From NCBI RefSeq assembly GCF_026537325.1, contig NZ_JAFNMJ010000001.1, forward strand, positions 248,001-312,000: 64,000 nucleotides of DNA. Direction: 5' to 3'. Under the pieces are notes generated by a model, which did no database searches, was not told the origin of the DNA, and saw only the letters and a program-made list of their open reading frames with translations. The stretch is from Bifidobacterium sp. B4142 (GTDB lineage: Bacteria; Actinomycetota; Actinomycetes; Actinomycetales; Bifidobacteriaceae). Position numbers and translations under genes: made by a program. Of this stretch, positions 8,408 to 19,259 are shown one piece after another; positions within the stretch are counted from its first letter, which is position 1, and each line of letters starts with the position of its first letter.

Positions 8408-11400
8408 ATGACCAGTACATTCTTCATCAACCGTCTCGCCGAGCAGCCGCACGCGCTCATGTTCGCCGGACAGTCCAACCCTTGGACCGTGGCCCTGGCC
8501 GATCTGCAGGGCGATCCCGACATCGACAAGGCCTTGAGGGAGCGGATGGCGGCGGCCACCGACCTGCTCAGGGCAGTCAAGCCCGACCTGCTGGCCACCA
8601 ACGGTCGTCAGCTGGACCTGTTTGGCTACAAGCCCGACCCGGTCAGGCTGGGGCCGGCCGCCGACGCGGCCGTCAGTGTGCCCGGCATCGCCCTGGTGCA
8701 GCTGGGCGCCCTCATGGATATGGATCAGCTGGGCTATGACGCGGCCCAGGCCCGTCCCGTGGCCCTGCTGGGACACTCCCAGGGCATCATCGGCGTCCAC
8801 ATGGTCCAGGAGATTCAGGCTGCAGGGTCCCTCAAGGCCGCCCAGGGCGCCATCGACCAGATTCTGGCCACCGCCATGCTGATCGGCGCGGCCGGAACCC
8901 GCCAGGCTCGTCGTCTGGGCATCCATCGCCAGGGTGAAGCCACGCCTATGCTCTCGGTGCGCGGCGCCACCCGCCGTCAGGTGGAGGTCCTGGTCGACCG
9001 GGTGCCTGGCGCTCGCGGCCCCATCAGCGTGGCCGTGACCAACTCGGATCGCAACCTGGTCCTGTCCGGCTACCCGGAGGATCTGGCCGCCTTCGCCATC
9101 GAGGCGAGCAAGGAGAGCGAGCACCAGCTCCAGCTACGTGAAGACAAGGTCCGTGGCGGAACCGCCTTCTCTCCGGTTCTGGAGTACCTGGATGTGACAC
9201 TGCCCTTCCACTCGCCGCTCATGAAGGAGGCTGTAGATCTGAGCGTGGACTGGGCCTCCCGCTGCGGTCTGGACACCGAGCGCGCCCGGGTCCTGGCCGA
9301 GGAAGTCCTGCTCAACCATGCCGACTGGGCAGGCCGGATCGCCGAGGTCATGGACCAGCAGGATGCCGCCTCCCTCTGGCTGGTGGATCTGGGCCCGGGC
9401 GAGACCCTGGGCAAGCTGGTGGACAACCTGGTCCAGGGCACCGGTGTGGGCGTGGTCGAGGCCTCCAACCAGGCCCGGCGTGCGCAGCTGTCCACCATGG
9501 AGGAGGACCCGGTCAGAACCCAGGACTGGTCCAAGCTGGCCCCACGCCTGCTTGAGACCCCGGCTGGCCCTCGAGTGGAGACCGCCTTCAGCCGGTTGAC
9601 CGGCAAGCCCCCGGTCATGCTGGCCGGCATGACCCCGACCACCGTGGAGCCCGAGATTGTTGCTGCGGCCGCCAACGCCGGCTACTGGGCCGAGCTGGCC
9701 GGTGGCGGCCAGGTGACCGCCGAGGTCTTCGACCGCCATGTGTCCCAGTTGGAGGACCAGTTGCAGGAGGGCCGCACGGTCGAGTTCAACGCCATGTTCA
9801 TGGACCGCTACCTGTGGAACCTCCAGTTCGGCAGCCAACATATCGTGCCCAAGAAACGTGCCTCCGGCACACCCATCGACGGGGTGGTCATCTCTGCCGG
9901 CATCCCCGAGCTGGACGAGGCCGTGACCCTGATCCGTCAGCTCAACGAGGAGGGTTTCCCCTATGTGGCCTTCAAGCCCGGCACGGTAGACCAGATCCGT
10001 CAGGTTGTGGCCATCGCCCGCAAGGTCGCCCCCACCCGCATTCTGATGGAGGTCGAGGGCGGGGCCGCCGGCGGCCACCACTCATGGGAGTCCCTGGACG
10101 ACCTGCTTTCGACTACCTACGCCGAGGTTCGCGCCTGCCCCAACATCGTCCTGGTGGCCGGCGGCGGCATCGGCACCCCTGAGCGGGTGGCCGACTACAT
10201 CAGCGGCCAGTGGTCCCGCGCCTACAACCTGCCGGACATGCCTGTGGACGGCGTCATGATCGGCACAGCGGCCATGACCGCCAAGGAGGCCCATACCAAT
10301 CCCGAGATCAAGCGGGCTCTGGTAGCCACTCCCGGCATCGACAGCTCGACTCCGGATCCGGACCCCTTCGCCCCCATGGGCGAGAAGTGGGTGCCCAGCG
10401 GCAAGTCTGTGGGAGGCGTAGGCTCCGGCCTGAGCCATCTGCACGCCGACATCTACGAGATGGAGAACTCCTCCGCCGAATGCGGCCGCCTGCTGGTCCG
10501 AGTCATGAAGCACCCCGAGGAGCTGGAGACCCGCCGTGGAGAGATCATCGAGGCTCTGAATAAGACCGCCAAGCCCTACTTCGGCGATCTGGAGACCATG
10601 ACCTACCAGGACTGGGCCCAGCGCTTCGCCGACCTGGCCTGCCCCTGGGCCGATGACACCTACATCGACCGCTTCCTGCACCTGCTGCGGCGCATTGAGG
10701 CCCGTGTCTGCGAGCGCCAGAGCGGCGAGTTCGACTCCATCTTCGTCTCCAGGCAGGATGTGGCCGAGCCCGAGCAGGCGCTTCGTCGGCTGCATGAGGC
10801 CTACCCTCAGGCAGCAGAGCTCAAGGTGGTGCCCACCGACGTGGCCTGGTTCCCCGCCCTGGTGCGCGAGTACCCCAAGCCCATGCCCTTCGTGCCGGTC
10901 ATCGACAACGATCTGCTGCGCTGGTGGGGTCAGGATCAGCTCTGGCAGTCAGAGGACCCCCGCTACGGCGCCGACTCGGTCAGGGCCATCCCCGGGCCCA
11001 TCTCCGTGGCGGGCATCACCACGGTGGACGAGCCGGTGGCCTCCATTCTGGGACGGTTCGAGCAGGCGGCCATAGACCGGGTGCGCGATCTGGGCAAGGG
11101 CCCAGCCAAGGCTTACAGCCAGCTGGCAGGCGCCGCTGACGCGCAGGAGTTCATCCGCCGCAGCCCCAATATCTCCTGGGTGGGCCACCTGATGGCCAAT
11201 CCGGCTTACGGGACGGCCATGGACGACCCCAACTACACAATCACCGCCACCGGCCAGGACGACCAGGGCGAGCACTACGACCTGGACATCCATCTGGACA
11301 CCTACTGGGATGACGACCCTGACGGCGGTCTGGACCGGCATGCGGTGCGCGACATCGTCGTGCCGCTGACCCTCAAGAGCGACCAGGTCGGACTCTTCCC

Positions 11401-14400
11401 TGTGGTCGACCGCAGCCGCCTGCCCAAGGACGTCTACGCCATGCTGGCCGATACAGCCGGCATCGGCAACACCACCATCACCGGCGACAGGCTGGAGGCC
11501 ATGCCTGTCATCGAGAGGGACGATGACGACCCTGACCACCCCTTCGGCCTGGCCCACAGCGGCTACACCCTGGCATCCAACCTGGGCTTCGACCATGAGG
11601 CGGCCACCGGAGGCACCCTGCCCGATGCGCTGATCCCCTCCGGTTTCGCCCCTGACGCCCTGGTAGGTCCGGCCTGGCCGGCCATCTACGCAGCCCTGGG
11701 ATCCGTCTATGTGGATGGCTTCCCCATCATCGAGGGCCTGCTCAACGCGGTCCATTTGGATCACCTGATTGAGCTGGAGGTCAGCGAGGAGCGCTTGCTG
11801 AAGTACACCGGCCAGCGGATCGAACTGACCAGCTGGGCCGAGCCCTACCAGGAGTCCGCCTCCGGCCGGGTGGTGACCATCCACGTGGTCCACGCCGCCC
11901 AGGACGGGACCGTGCTGGCCCGCGAGGTCGAGCGTTTCGCCATCCGTGGCCGCGCCTACAGCAACCAGCTGCCTCAGGAGGCCCCCGAGTACGGCGGCAT
12001 CCGTGCCGACACCGTGGATACACCCCGCAGGCTGCTGCGCCGCGTCACCGTCACCGCCCCCAAGGACATGACCGCCTTCGCACGCACCTCCGGGGACTTC
12101 AATCCCATCCACACCTCCAAACGAGGCGCTGCTGTCTCCGGCCTGTCTGCGCCGCTGGTGCACGGCATGTGGCTGTCGGCCACCGCTCAGTACGCGGCGC
12201 AAGCCACCGACGAGCAGGGCATCCACTACGAGATCGCCGGATGGACCTACAACATGTACGGCATGGTCCAGCTGGGCGACAGGGTGGAGATCAGCCTGGA
12301 GCGTGTGGGCAAGGTCCGCCATGGCGGCCTGGTCCTGGAGGTCACCTGCAGGATCGACGGCCAGCTGGTCTCCCGCGGCACGGCAATCGCCCGAGCACCA
12401 CGGACCGCCTACGTCTATCCCGGCCAGGGAATCCAGCAGCAGGGCATGGTTCTTGACGAGCGGGCCAAGTCTCCGGCCGCCCGTGAGACCTGGGAACGGG
12501 CCGATGCCCTGACCCGCAGCAAGCTGGGGTTCTCCATCCTGGCTGTGGTGCGTGATAATCCGCATACCCTGACGGCCAAGGGGGTCACCTACCACCATCC
12601 GGAGGGGCTGCTCAACCTGACCCAGTTCACCCAGGTGGCCCTGGCAACCGTGGCCTTCGCACAGACCGCACGCCTGCGTGAGTCCGGCATGGACATCTGG
12701 CCCGCCTACTTCGCCGGCCACTCTCTGGGCGAGTACAATGCTCTGAGCTCCTTCGCCGGGGTCATGTCCCTGGAGACGGTCCTGGAGCTGGTCTTCCACC
12801 GCGGGTCCACCATGCACTCCCTGATCGAACGCGACGAGCAGGGGCGCAGCAACTACCGGATGGGCGCCCTGCGTCCCAACCAGTTCGGTGTGGGCGACTC
12901 CGGTGTCAAGCAGTATGTGGAGTCCGTGTCCAAGGAGTCCGGTGAATTCCTTGAGATCGTCAATTATAATCTGGCTGGTCAGCAGTACGCCGTGGCCGGT
13001 ACCATCGCCGGCTTGGAATACCTGCGGGCAGATGCCAACCGCCGGGCCAAGGAGGCGGGCGGCAAGCCGGCCTTCATGTATGTGCCCGGCATCGACGTGC
13101 CCTTCCACTCCACCCTGCTGCGCAAGGGGGTGCCTGAGTTCCGCGACACCCTGGATGCCCTGCTGCCCGAACACATCGACTATTCACGCCTGGAGGGTCG
13201 CTACATACCCAACCTGGTTGCACGGCCCTTCCAGATGACCAAGGAGTTTGCGGCCTCCATCCTGGAGGCGGTTCCCTCCGAACGCATCAAGCAGGCTCTG
13301 GACGATCCCCAGATCTGGGACCAGTATGCTGCCGACGACCAGAAGCTTGGCCGCCTGCTGCTGACCGAGCTGCTCTCCTGGCAGTTCGCCTCTCCTGTGC
13401 GCTGGATCGAGACCCAGGCGATCATGTTTGACGCCCCCGAGCAGGGCGGTCTGGGCGTGGAGCAGCTGATCGAGGTAGGGCTGGGCCATTCGCCCACCTT
13501 GGCCAACTTGGCTACCAAGACCCTGAAGCTGCCCGACTTCCGCGAGCGTCATGTGAGCGTCTACAACCTGGGCAGGGACGAGAGCCGGGTCTATCTGACC
13601 GACACCGATCCCATGGCCCCGGTGGAGGAGGAGATCACGGCTGCTCCGGTCCAGGACCCCATCCCTGATCCAGCTCCGGCACCAACGGCTGCCCCTGAGT
13701 CGGCTCCAGCCCCGGCCCCTGCTGGAGACGGCTCGGCTCCGGGTCAGGCGACCGGCGGTCCATCGGGCGCCGATATAGCCGACCTGCCCTTCAGGGCCTC
13801 GGATGCCATCGCTGTACTGCTGGCCTACTCCACCAAGATTCGCCCCGAGCAGATCGGGCAGACCGACACCACCGACACCCTGACCAACGGCGTCTCCTCC
13901 AGACGCAACCAGCTGCTGATGGACATCAGCTCCGAGCTGGGCGTGGCCAGCGTGGATGGTGCGGCCGAGGCCAGCATGACTGACCTGAGCGCCCTGGTGA
14001 ACAAGGTGGCCCCCAACTATCGGCCCTTCGGCCCGGTGCTCTCCGACATCGTGCGTGAGCGCATCCGTGACCTCTTCGGCCCATCAGGCATCAAGCTGCA
14101 GCAGGTTGAGCAGCGGGTCACCGATGTCTGGCAGCTGGGTGCTGGCTGGGTCTCGGCCACTGTAGCCAGCCTGGTCCTGGATACCCGCGAGGGTGCCTCT
14201 TCGCGTGGCGGCGACCTGGCCCTCCTGCCTACTGAAGCCGTCTCCACTGTGGCCGCGGCCAATGCTCTGATCGACCAGGCCGTTCAGCAGGTGGCCCAGC
14301 GTCACGGCGTCACGGTCTCCATGCCCTCTGCAGGTGGTGCCGCTGGCGGTGCCGTGGTCGACTCCGCCGCCTTGGATGCCTTCGCGGCCCAGGTGACTGG

Positions 14401-17400
14401 CTCTGAGGGTGTGCTGGCCTCCACCGCCCGCTTCCTCCTAGACAAGCTGGGGCTTAAGCCCCCGACCGTCCAGCCCGGCGAGAATGAGGATGCAGCCGTC
14501 GTGGCCGCCGTTGATGCCGAGCTGGGCAACGACTGGCCCGAGCAGGTGGCGCCACGGTTCGAGGCCTCACGCGCCGTCCTCTTCGACGATCGCTGGGCCA
14601 GCGCTCGCGAGGATCTGGCTCACATCTACCACGAGCATGATGATGACCGCAGCCGCCTGAGCTTCGTAGGAGCCGGGCGCGAGGTGCATGATCAGGCCGT
14701 CTGGTACGCCAAGCAGGCAGGCAAACGCGGCGAGCAGGATCTGGCCCGGGTCTTCAGCGGAATCGCCGACCAGGCCATGACCCCTGCCGACTCGGACCAG
14801 ACTGCCGCACGATTCGCTAAGGACGTGGCCGTGGTCACCGGCGTGGCATCCAAGTCCATCGCGGGATCTCTGACTGCCGGCCTCCTGGAGGGCGGTGCGA
14901 CGGTCATCGCCGTCTGCCACTCCCTGAAGCCGCAGACCGTCATCTGGGCACGCGACCTCTACCGTCGCCATGCCGTGGGCGGTGCCCGTCTCTGGATCGT
15001 GCCCGCCAACCTGTCCAGCTACCGGGATGTGGATGCCCTGGTCGACTGGGTCGGCAATGAGCAGCGCAAGACCACGGGTGCTACGACCACCGTTCTCAAG
15101 CCTGCCTACGAGCCCACCCTGCTGCTGCCTTTCGCAGCCCCCGCCATGCACGGGACCATGGCCGACTCGGGCCGGCTCTTCGAATCCCAGGCCCGGCTCA
15201 TGCTCTGGAGCCTGGAACGCCAGATCGCCGGGTTCGCCAGCATCGGGGCGGACACCGATGTCGACCACCGCCTGCATGTGGTCCTGCCCGGCTCCCCCAA
15301 CCGTGGCATGTTCGGCGGCGACGGAGCATACGGGGAGGTCAAGGCTGCCCTGGATGCCATCGTCAACCGGTCCCGCCCGGAACAGGACTGGTCCGGGCGG
15401 GTCACCTTCGCCCATCCGCTGATCGGCTGGGTCCGTGGCACCGGACTCATGGGCGGCAATGATCCGCTGGTCCAAGTCGTGGAGCGCCATGGCATCCGCA
15501 CCTACTCCACCGAGCAGATGGCTGATTCTCTGTTGGAGCTGTGCACTGTCCAGGCTCGCCAGCAGGCTCTTCAGGCCCCGCTTCAGGCCGACCTTACCGG
15601 CGGCCTGGGCTCCAGCTCGCTAGATCTTAAGGCCCTGAAGGCCGAGGCTGCCCAGGACGACGATTCGTCGACGCCGACTCCAGCCGGAAAGCCCGGGGAT
15701 GCGCTTGCAGATGCCGAAAGGGATCCGGACCGGGTCATCAAGGCCCTGCCCACACCCCGGGTGCCTGCTCAGGCTCCGGTAGACCTGCAGGATTGGCAGG
15801 GCGTGACCGCTCGGCCCGAGGATCAGATCGTTATCGTATCCATCGGCGAGATGGGCCCCTGGGGTTCCGGCCGCACCCGCTTCGAGGCCGAGATGGGCAT
15901 CCATTCGGATGGCCAAGTCGACCTGAGCGCCGCCGCCGTCCTCGAGCTGGCCTGGAACATGGGCCTGGTCGAGTGGCAGGACAGCCCCAAGCCGGGCTGG
16001 TACGACACTGACGGCGAGCTGGTGCCTGAGCAGGACATCGCCGAGCGCTACCACGACCAGGTGGTGGCCCGCTCCGGCATCCGTCCCTTCGACGACGGCA
16101 TGGGCTCTGACTACCGCCAGGGCACCAACGAGGAGGAGGTGGACGTCTTCTTGGATCACGACGTGGCCTTCTCGGTGCCCACCAAGGACATGGCCGAGGA
16201 GTACGTGGCCCAGGATCCTGACCACACCAGCATCGCCCGCGACGAGCAGTCCGGCGAGTGGACCGTCACCCGCCTGCCCGGCTCCCGCATCCGCGTGCCG
16301 CGCCGGGCCACCATGTCCAGGACCGTGGGCGGCCAGTTCCCCAAGGGCTTCGACCCGGTCAAGTGGGGCATTCCCGCCTCCATGGTCGGGGATGTGGATC
16401 AGATCGCCCTCTGGAACATCGTGACCACCGTGGATGCCTACCTGTCGGCCGGATTCACCCCGGTGGAGATCCTCCAGGCTGTGCACCCCTCCAAGGTGGC
16501 CTCCACCCAGGGAACCGGCTTCGGCGGCATGGCCTCCATGCGCAAGCTCTACCTGGACCGCTTCCTGGGCAAGGAGATTCCCACGGACATCCTCCAGGAG
16601 GCTCTGCCCAACGTGGTGGCTGCGCACGTCATGCAGTCCTACATAGGCGGCTACGGCAACATGGTCCAGCCGGTCTCGGCCTGCGCCACGGCTGCGGTCT
16701 CCCTCGAGGAGGGCGCCGACAAGATCGCCCTGGGCAAGGCGGACTTCGTGGTCACGGGTGCCATCGACGACATCGGCGTGGAGTCGGTCATCGGCTTCGG
16801 CAACATGAACGCTACCGCCAATTCCGCCGAGATGTACGCCAAGGGCATCCAGCCCCGGTTCTTCTCCCGGGCCAACGACCGTCGGCGCGGCGGCTTCCTG
16901 GAGTCCCAGGGCGGCGGAACGATCCTCCTGACCAGGGGAGACATCGCACTGCGCATGGGTTTGCCCGTGGCTGGCGTAGTTGGATACATCCACTCCTTCG
17001 CGGACGGCGCTCACACCTCCATCCCCGCACCTGGGCTGGGGGCTCTGGCCGCCGGCATGGGCGGCAAGGACTCGGATCTGGTGCGCTCGCTGGCCAAGCT
17101 GGGCGTGGCCCCTGACGACATCGCGGTGGTCTCCAAGCATGACACTTCCACCAACGCCAACGACCCCAACGAGTCCGAGCTGCACAACACCCTGGCCCAC
17201 GCCATCGGACGGACGGACGGGAACCCGCTCTACGTCATCTCCCAGAAGAGCCTGACCGGCCACGCCAAGGGCGGTGCCTGCATCTTCCAGATCAATGGAC
17301 TCACCCAGCTCTTCCGGTCTGGAGTCATTCCGGCCAACGCCTCCCTGGACTGCGTGGATCCGGTCCTAAAGCGTGACGACCATCTGGTCTGGCTGGAGCA

Positions 17401-17749
17401 GCCCCTCAAGGTGGGCAAGGTCAAGGCCGGGCTGGTCACCTCCCTGGGCTTCGGCCACGTCTCCGGCATCGGGGTCATCGTCAGCCCTGGAGCCTTCGAG
17501 GCGGCAGTGCTCAAGGCTTTCGGTCGGCAGGCCCTTGATGCTTGGCGTCACCGGGCCAACGACCGCTTGGCCTCTGGACAGCGCCGCCTGGAGGAGGGGC
17601 GCATGGGCCGGGTCCCGCTCTACGAGTCTATTGACAATCGTCGTTTCCACGAGGACGGCCACGGCTACGTCGGCCACGAGGTCGAAAAGGCCATGCTCCT
17701 GGATCCGAATGCCCGCCTTGGTGCTGACGGATACTACGACCGATCCTGA
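8408..17749 (+). CDS. fas: Type I fatty acid synthase (single chain, bacterial FAS-I)
   Basis: A 3113-residue cytosolic multienzyme that makes long-chain acyl-CoA from acetyl- and malonyl-CoA. Domains in order: acetyltransferase (GHSQG, about residue 122), enoyl reductase (MLAGMTPTTVEPEI, about 405, with ELAGGGQVT), dehydratase hot-dog region (SGDFNPIH, about 1228), malonyl/palmitoyl transferase (GHSLGEY, about 1437), a Pro/Ala-rich linker (about 1740-1790), acyl carrier protein (phosphopantetheine serine within GVSSRRNQL, about 1828), ketoreductase (VAVVTGVASKSIAGS, about 2140) and ketosynthase (catalytic Cys in VSACATAAVS, about 2759; His in SKHDTSTNAND and GHAKGGA). This is the usual order of mycobacterial and bifidobacterial FAS-I. 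No thioesterase is present, as expected. The phosphopantetheinyl transferase is separate (acpS at 19260). Confidence 0.97.
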   Translation: MTSTFFINRLAEQPHALMFAGQSNPWTVALADLQGDPDIDKALRERMAAATDLLRAVKPDLLATNGRQLDLFGYKPDPVRLGPAADAAVSVPGIALVQLGALMDMDQLGYDAAQARPVALLGHSQGIIGVHMVQEIQAAGSLKAAQGAIDQILATAMLIGAAGTRQARRLGIHRQGEATPMLSVRGATRRQVEVLVDRVPGARGPISVAVTNSDRNLVLSGYPEDLAAFAIEASKESEHQLQLREDKVRGGTAFSPVLEYLDVTLPFHSPLMKEAVDLSVDWASRCGLDTERARVLAEEVLLNHADWAGRIAEVMDQQDAASLWLVDLGPGETLGKLVDNLVQGTGVGVVEASNQARRAQLSTMEEDPVRTQDWSKLAPRLLETPAGPRVETAFSRLTGKPPVMLAGMTPTTVEPEIVAAAANAGYWAELAGGGQVTAEVFDRHVSQLEDQLQEGRTVEFNAMFMDRYLWNLQFGSQHIVPKKRASGTPIDGVVISAGIPELDEAVTLIRQLNEEGFPYVAFKPGTVDQIRQVVAIARKVAPTRILMEVEGGAAGGHHSWESLDDLLSTTYAEVRACPNIVLVAGGGIGTPERVADYISGQWSRAYNLPDMPVDGVMIGTAAMTAKEAHTNPEIKRALVATPGIDSSTPDPDPFAPMGEKWVPSGKSVGGVGSGLSHLHADIYEMENSSAECGRLLVRVMKHPEELETRRGEIIEALNKTAKPYFGDLETMTYQDWAQRFADLACPWADDTYIDRFLHLLRRIEARVCERQSGEFDSIFVSRQDVAEPEQALRRLHEAYPQAAELKVVPTDVAWFPALVREYPKPMPFVPVIDNDLLRWWGQDQLWQSEDPRYGADSVRAIPGPISVAGITTVDEPVASILGRFEQAAIDRVRDLGKGPAKAYSQLAGAADAQEFIRRSPNISWVGHLMANPAYGTAMDDPNYTITATGQDDQGEHYDLDIHLDTYWDDDPDGGLDRHAVRDIVVPLTLKSDQVGLFPVVDRSRLPKDVYAMLADTAGIGNTTITGDRLEAMPVIERDDDDPDHPFGLAHSGYTLASNLGFDHEAATGGTLPDALIPSGFAPDALVGPAWPAIYAALGSVYVDGFPIIEGLLNAVHLDHLIELEVSEERLLKYTGQRIELTSWAEPYQESASGRVVTIHVVHAAQDGTVLAREVERFAIRGRAYSNQLPQEAPEYGGIRADTVDTPRRLLRRVTVTAPKDMTAFARTSGDFNPIHTSKRGAAVSGLSAPLVHGMWLSATAQYAAQATDEQGIHYEIAGWTYNMYGMVQLGDRVEISLERVGKVRHGGLVLEVTCRIDGQLVSRGTAIARAPRTAYVYPGQGIQQQGMVLDERAKSPAARETWERADALTRSKLGFSILAVVRDNPHTLTAKGVTYHHPEGLLNLTQFTQVALATVAFAQTARLRESGMDIWPAYFAGHSLGEYNALSSFAGVMSLETVLELVFHRGSTMHSLIERDEQGRSNYRMGALRPNQFGVGDSGVKQYVESVSKESGEFLEIVNYNLAGQQYAVAGTIAGLEYLRADANRRAKEAGGKPAFMYVPGIDVPFHSTLLRKGVPEFRDTLDALLPEHIDYSRLEGRYIPNLVARPFQMTKEFAASILEAVPSERIKQALDDPQIWDQYAADDQKLGRLLLTELLSWQFASPVRWIETQAIMFDAPEQGGLGVEQLIEVGLGHSPTLANLATKTLKLPDFRERHVSVYNLGRDESRVYLTDTDPMAPVEEEITAAPVQDPIPDPAPAPTAAPESAPAPAPAGDGSAPGQATGGPSGADIADLPFRASDAIAVLLAYSTKIRPEQIGQTDTTDTLTNGVSSRRNQLLMDISSELGVASVDGAAEASMTDLSALVNKVAPNYRPFGPVLSDIVRERIRDLFGPSGIKLQQVEQRVTDVWQLGAGWVSATVASLVLDTREGASSRGGDLALLPTEAVSTVAAANALIDQAVQQVAQRHGVTVSMPSAGGAAGGAVVDSAALDAFAAQVTGSEGVLASTARFLLDKLGLKPPTVQPGENEDAAVVAAVDAELGNDWPEQVAPRFEASRAVLFDDRWASAREDLAHIYHEHDDDRSRLSFVGAGREVHDQAVWYAKQAGKRGEQDLARVFSGIADQAMTPADSDQTAARFAKDVAVVTGVASKSIAGSLTAGLLEGGATVIAVCHSLKPQTVIWARDLYRRHAVGGARLWIVPANLSSYRDVDALVDWVGNEQRKTTGATTTVLKPAYEPTLLLPFAAPAMHGTMADSGRLFESQARLMLWSLERQIAGFASIGADTDVDHRLHVVLPGSPNRGMFGGDGAYGEVKAALDAIVNRSRPEQDWSGRVTFAHPLIGWVRGTGLMGGNDPLVQVVERHGIRTYSTEQMADSLLELCTVQARQQALQAPLQADLTGGLGSSSLDLKALKAEAAQDDDSSTPTPAGKPGDALADAERDPDRVIKALPTPRVPAQAPVDLQDWQGVTARPEDQIVIVSIGEMGPWGSGRTRFEAEMGIHSDGQVDLSAAAVLELAWNMGLVEWQDSPKPGWYDTDGELVPEQDIAERYHDQVVARSGIRPFDDGMGSDYRQGTNEEEVDVFLDHDVAFSVPTKDMAEEYVAQDPDHTSIARDEQSGEWTVTRLPGSRIRVPRRATMSRTVGGQFPKGFDPVKWGIPASMVGDVDQIALWNIVTTVDAYLSAGFTPVEILQAVHPSKVASTQGTGFGGMASMRKLYLDRFLGKEIPTDILQEALPNVVAAHVMQSYIGGYGNMVQPVSACATAAVSLEEGADKIALGKADFVVTGAIDDIGVESVIGFGNMNATANSAEMYAKGIQPRFFSRANDRRRGGFLESQGGGTILLTRGDIALRMGLPVAGVVGYIHSFADGAHTSIPAPGLGALAAGMGGKDSDLVRSLAKLGVAPDDIAVVSKHDTSTNANDPNESELHNTLAHAIGRTDGNPLYVISQKSLTGHAKGGACIFQINGLTQLFRSGVIPANASLDCVDPVLKRDDHLVWLEQPLKVGKVKAGLVTSLGFGHVSGIGVIVSPGAFEAAVLKAFGRQALDAWRHRANDRLASGQRRLEEGRMGRVPLYESIDNRRFHEDGHGYVGHEVEKAMLLDPNARLGADGYYDRS

Positions 17750-18003
17750 ACCTGACGGCCTGCGACGGCCTGCTCCTGCTCGGTTTATGCCGGGCCGGAA
17801 CAGGCTGTTTTCTTGTCTGGCAGTGGTTGATTTGTTCGTCTGGGCGTCAGGCAGGTGGTTGCAGAGGCTGATAATGGTGGATTCTGTGTAGATGGCAACG
17901 GGGTAGGTGATTCGCGTTCTCAACGGAGTCCGCCTGGCTCATACCATGATGGATATGAGGACCGGATGGCCTTCTTTGCAACCAGAAGGGAAGAGGTCGG
18001 ACA

Positions 18004-18363
18004 ATGGTTGATCAGGATAACCGGGACCAAGGCAGTAGTCAGTTGGATAATCATGGCGAGATGAAGGCCGATGGTCCGGACAGCCGCCCGGTCAGCTCCA
18101 TGGCCATCGTCAGCCTGGTGTTGGGAATCGTCGCCCTGCTGGCCTCTTTCTTCAAAGAGATTGATCTGGTGGCCCTCTGCCTGGGCGGCCTCGGGGTCAT
18201 CTGCTCCCTGCTGGGGTTCTTCTTCGCCCGGAGCGGCGGTCGGCACAAGGGGAAGGTCATGGTCATCTTCGGCCTGGTGATGAGCCTGCTGGCCATCGTC
18301 ATTGCCTTCTTCATGCATGGCGGGATCAGCCAGCCCTTCGTCATGCCGACCTTCCGGTTCTGA
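18004..18363 (+). CDS. Small DUF4190-like membrane protein
   Basis: A 119-residue protein with a hydrophilic N-terminus of about 30 residues, then three hydrophobic segments (SMAIVSLVLGIVALLASFF; LVALCLGGLGVICSLLGFFFA; KVMVIFGLVMSLLAIVIAFF). Two G-[IL]-V-type helix repeats with a short charged loop (RSGGRHKGK) are typical of DUF4190-type proteins. Its function is unknown. The ATG at 18004 follows GGGAAGAGG. It stands alone between fas and a lipoprotein gene, where many bifidobacteria would have acpS directly. Confidence 0.7.
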   Translation: MVDQDNRDQGSSQLDNHGEMKADGPDSRPVSSMAIVSLVLGIVALLASFFKEIDLVALCLGGLGVICSLLGFFFARSGGRHKGKVMVIFGLVMSLLAIVIAFFMHGGISQPFVMPTFRF

Positions 18364-18567
18364 TCTGTCGGCAGCCTGGGATCAGAGTCAATTCTGAACC
18401 GGGGCTTGGGCGGCCCTTGACAATGGGGATGACCAGTGGTTCCGGACTCCGGACGAGCCATCAAGGGTCTCTGGTGCTGAGATGGAATGTCTGGTAGTGT
18501 TTGTCTCAACTGGGTAATACCCGTAGTGTGGCGGGCATTGCATGGTTCAATCCTGATAGGGGAAGCC

Positions 18568-18984
18568 ATGAAGACAAGACTGCTGGCATTGGTTCTGACG
18601 ATTATGTCCGGGGCTGTTTCCCTTGCTGGGTGCGGGGGTTCCACCCGCTCGGAGCCGAGCCTGGAAGATGTCAGCGGCAGATTCGCCGCAATGAAGACAT
18701 ACGACCTGACCGGGGATGGCGGCAAAGTGACTATTTCCGCCAAGAAGCAGGGTACTGTCTACCTCCTCGCGATGAGGCCGGACCTGCGCAAGGTGGATGC
18801 CGGGCGGTGCACTGTCGACGGCAAAACAATGCGGTCCTCCTCTTCAAACCTCAATTACCCCGCAGGACAGGGGAAGAATTTCTTTGTCTTTGCCGAGTCC
18901 TCGATCGTCGGCGGCAATCATCAGCTCGCCTGCACCCAGAACGAGGGGACAAGGTTGCTGGCCCTGTTCGAACCTGCTTCCTGA
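18568..18984 (+). CDS. Putative lipoprotein, unknown function
   Basis: A 138-residue predicted lipoprotein. The N-terminus MKTRLLALVLTIMSG is followed by a lipobox LAGC (Cys about residue 22) and a Gly/Ser linker, so it should be lipid-anchored on the outer face of the membrane. The mature part is small, has two further cysteines (in GRCTVDG and LACTQNEG) that could form a disulfide, and matches no family I recognise. ATG 18568 was chosen over upstream in-frame starts because it follows AGGGGAA at ideal distance and begins the signal peptide exactly. Confidence 0.65.
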   Translation: MKTRLLALVLTIMSGAVSLAGCGGSTRSEPSLEDVSGRFAAMKTYDLTGDGGKVTISAKKQGTVYLLAMRPDLRKVDAGRCTVDGKTMRSSSSNLNYPAGQGKNFFVFAESSIVGGNHQLACTQNEGTRLLALFEPAS

Positions 18985-19259
18985 TGGCTGCGACGTGTCC
19001 GGTGATATGGCACGGCAGCCATGAAACAGGATTGAAATCCGGATTGAGATGCCATGTCCGACCGTATTGCCACCAGATGCCTTATGCGCCATGAAGCCGA
19101 ATGCCTGCTATATGTGGAGCGACCGCCTGAAGCTGGGGATGGCGCTTGAAAGGGCCGTACGGGTCTGGTCGCGAAGGCAGTAGGAAGGCTGGTCCCACCA
19201 GGTGTATATCTAAGCTGACCTCCAATCCCTGCTTTTGACTGACGACCCAGGACTTGCCG

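Noticed and set aside
8324-17263. Long antisense frames opposite fas, pnp and other high-GC genes
   Set aside because: Typical antisense open frames of GC-rich coding DNA, biased in composition and without domains.
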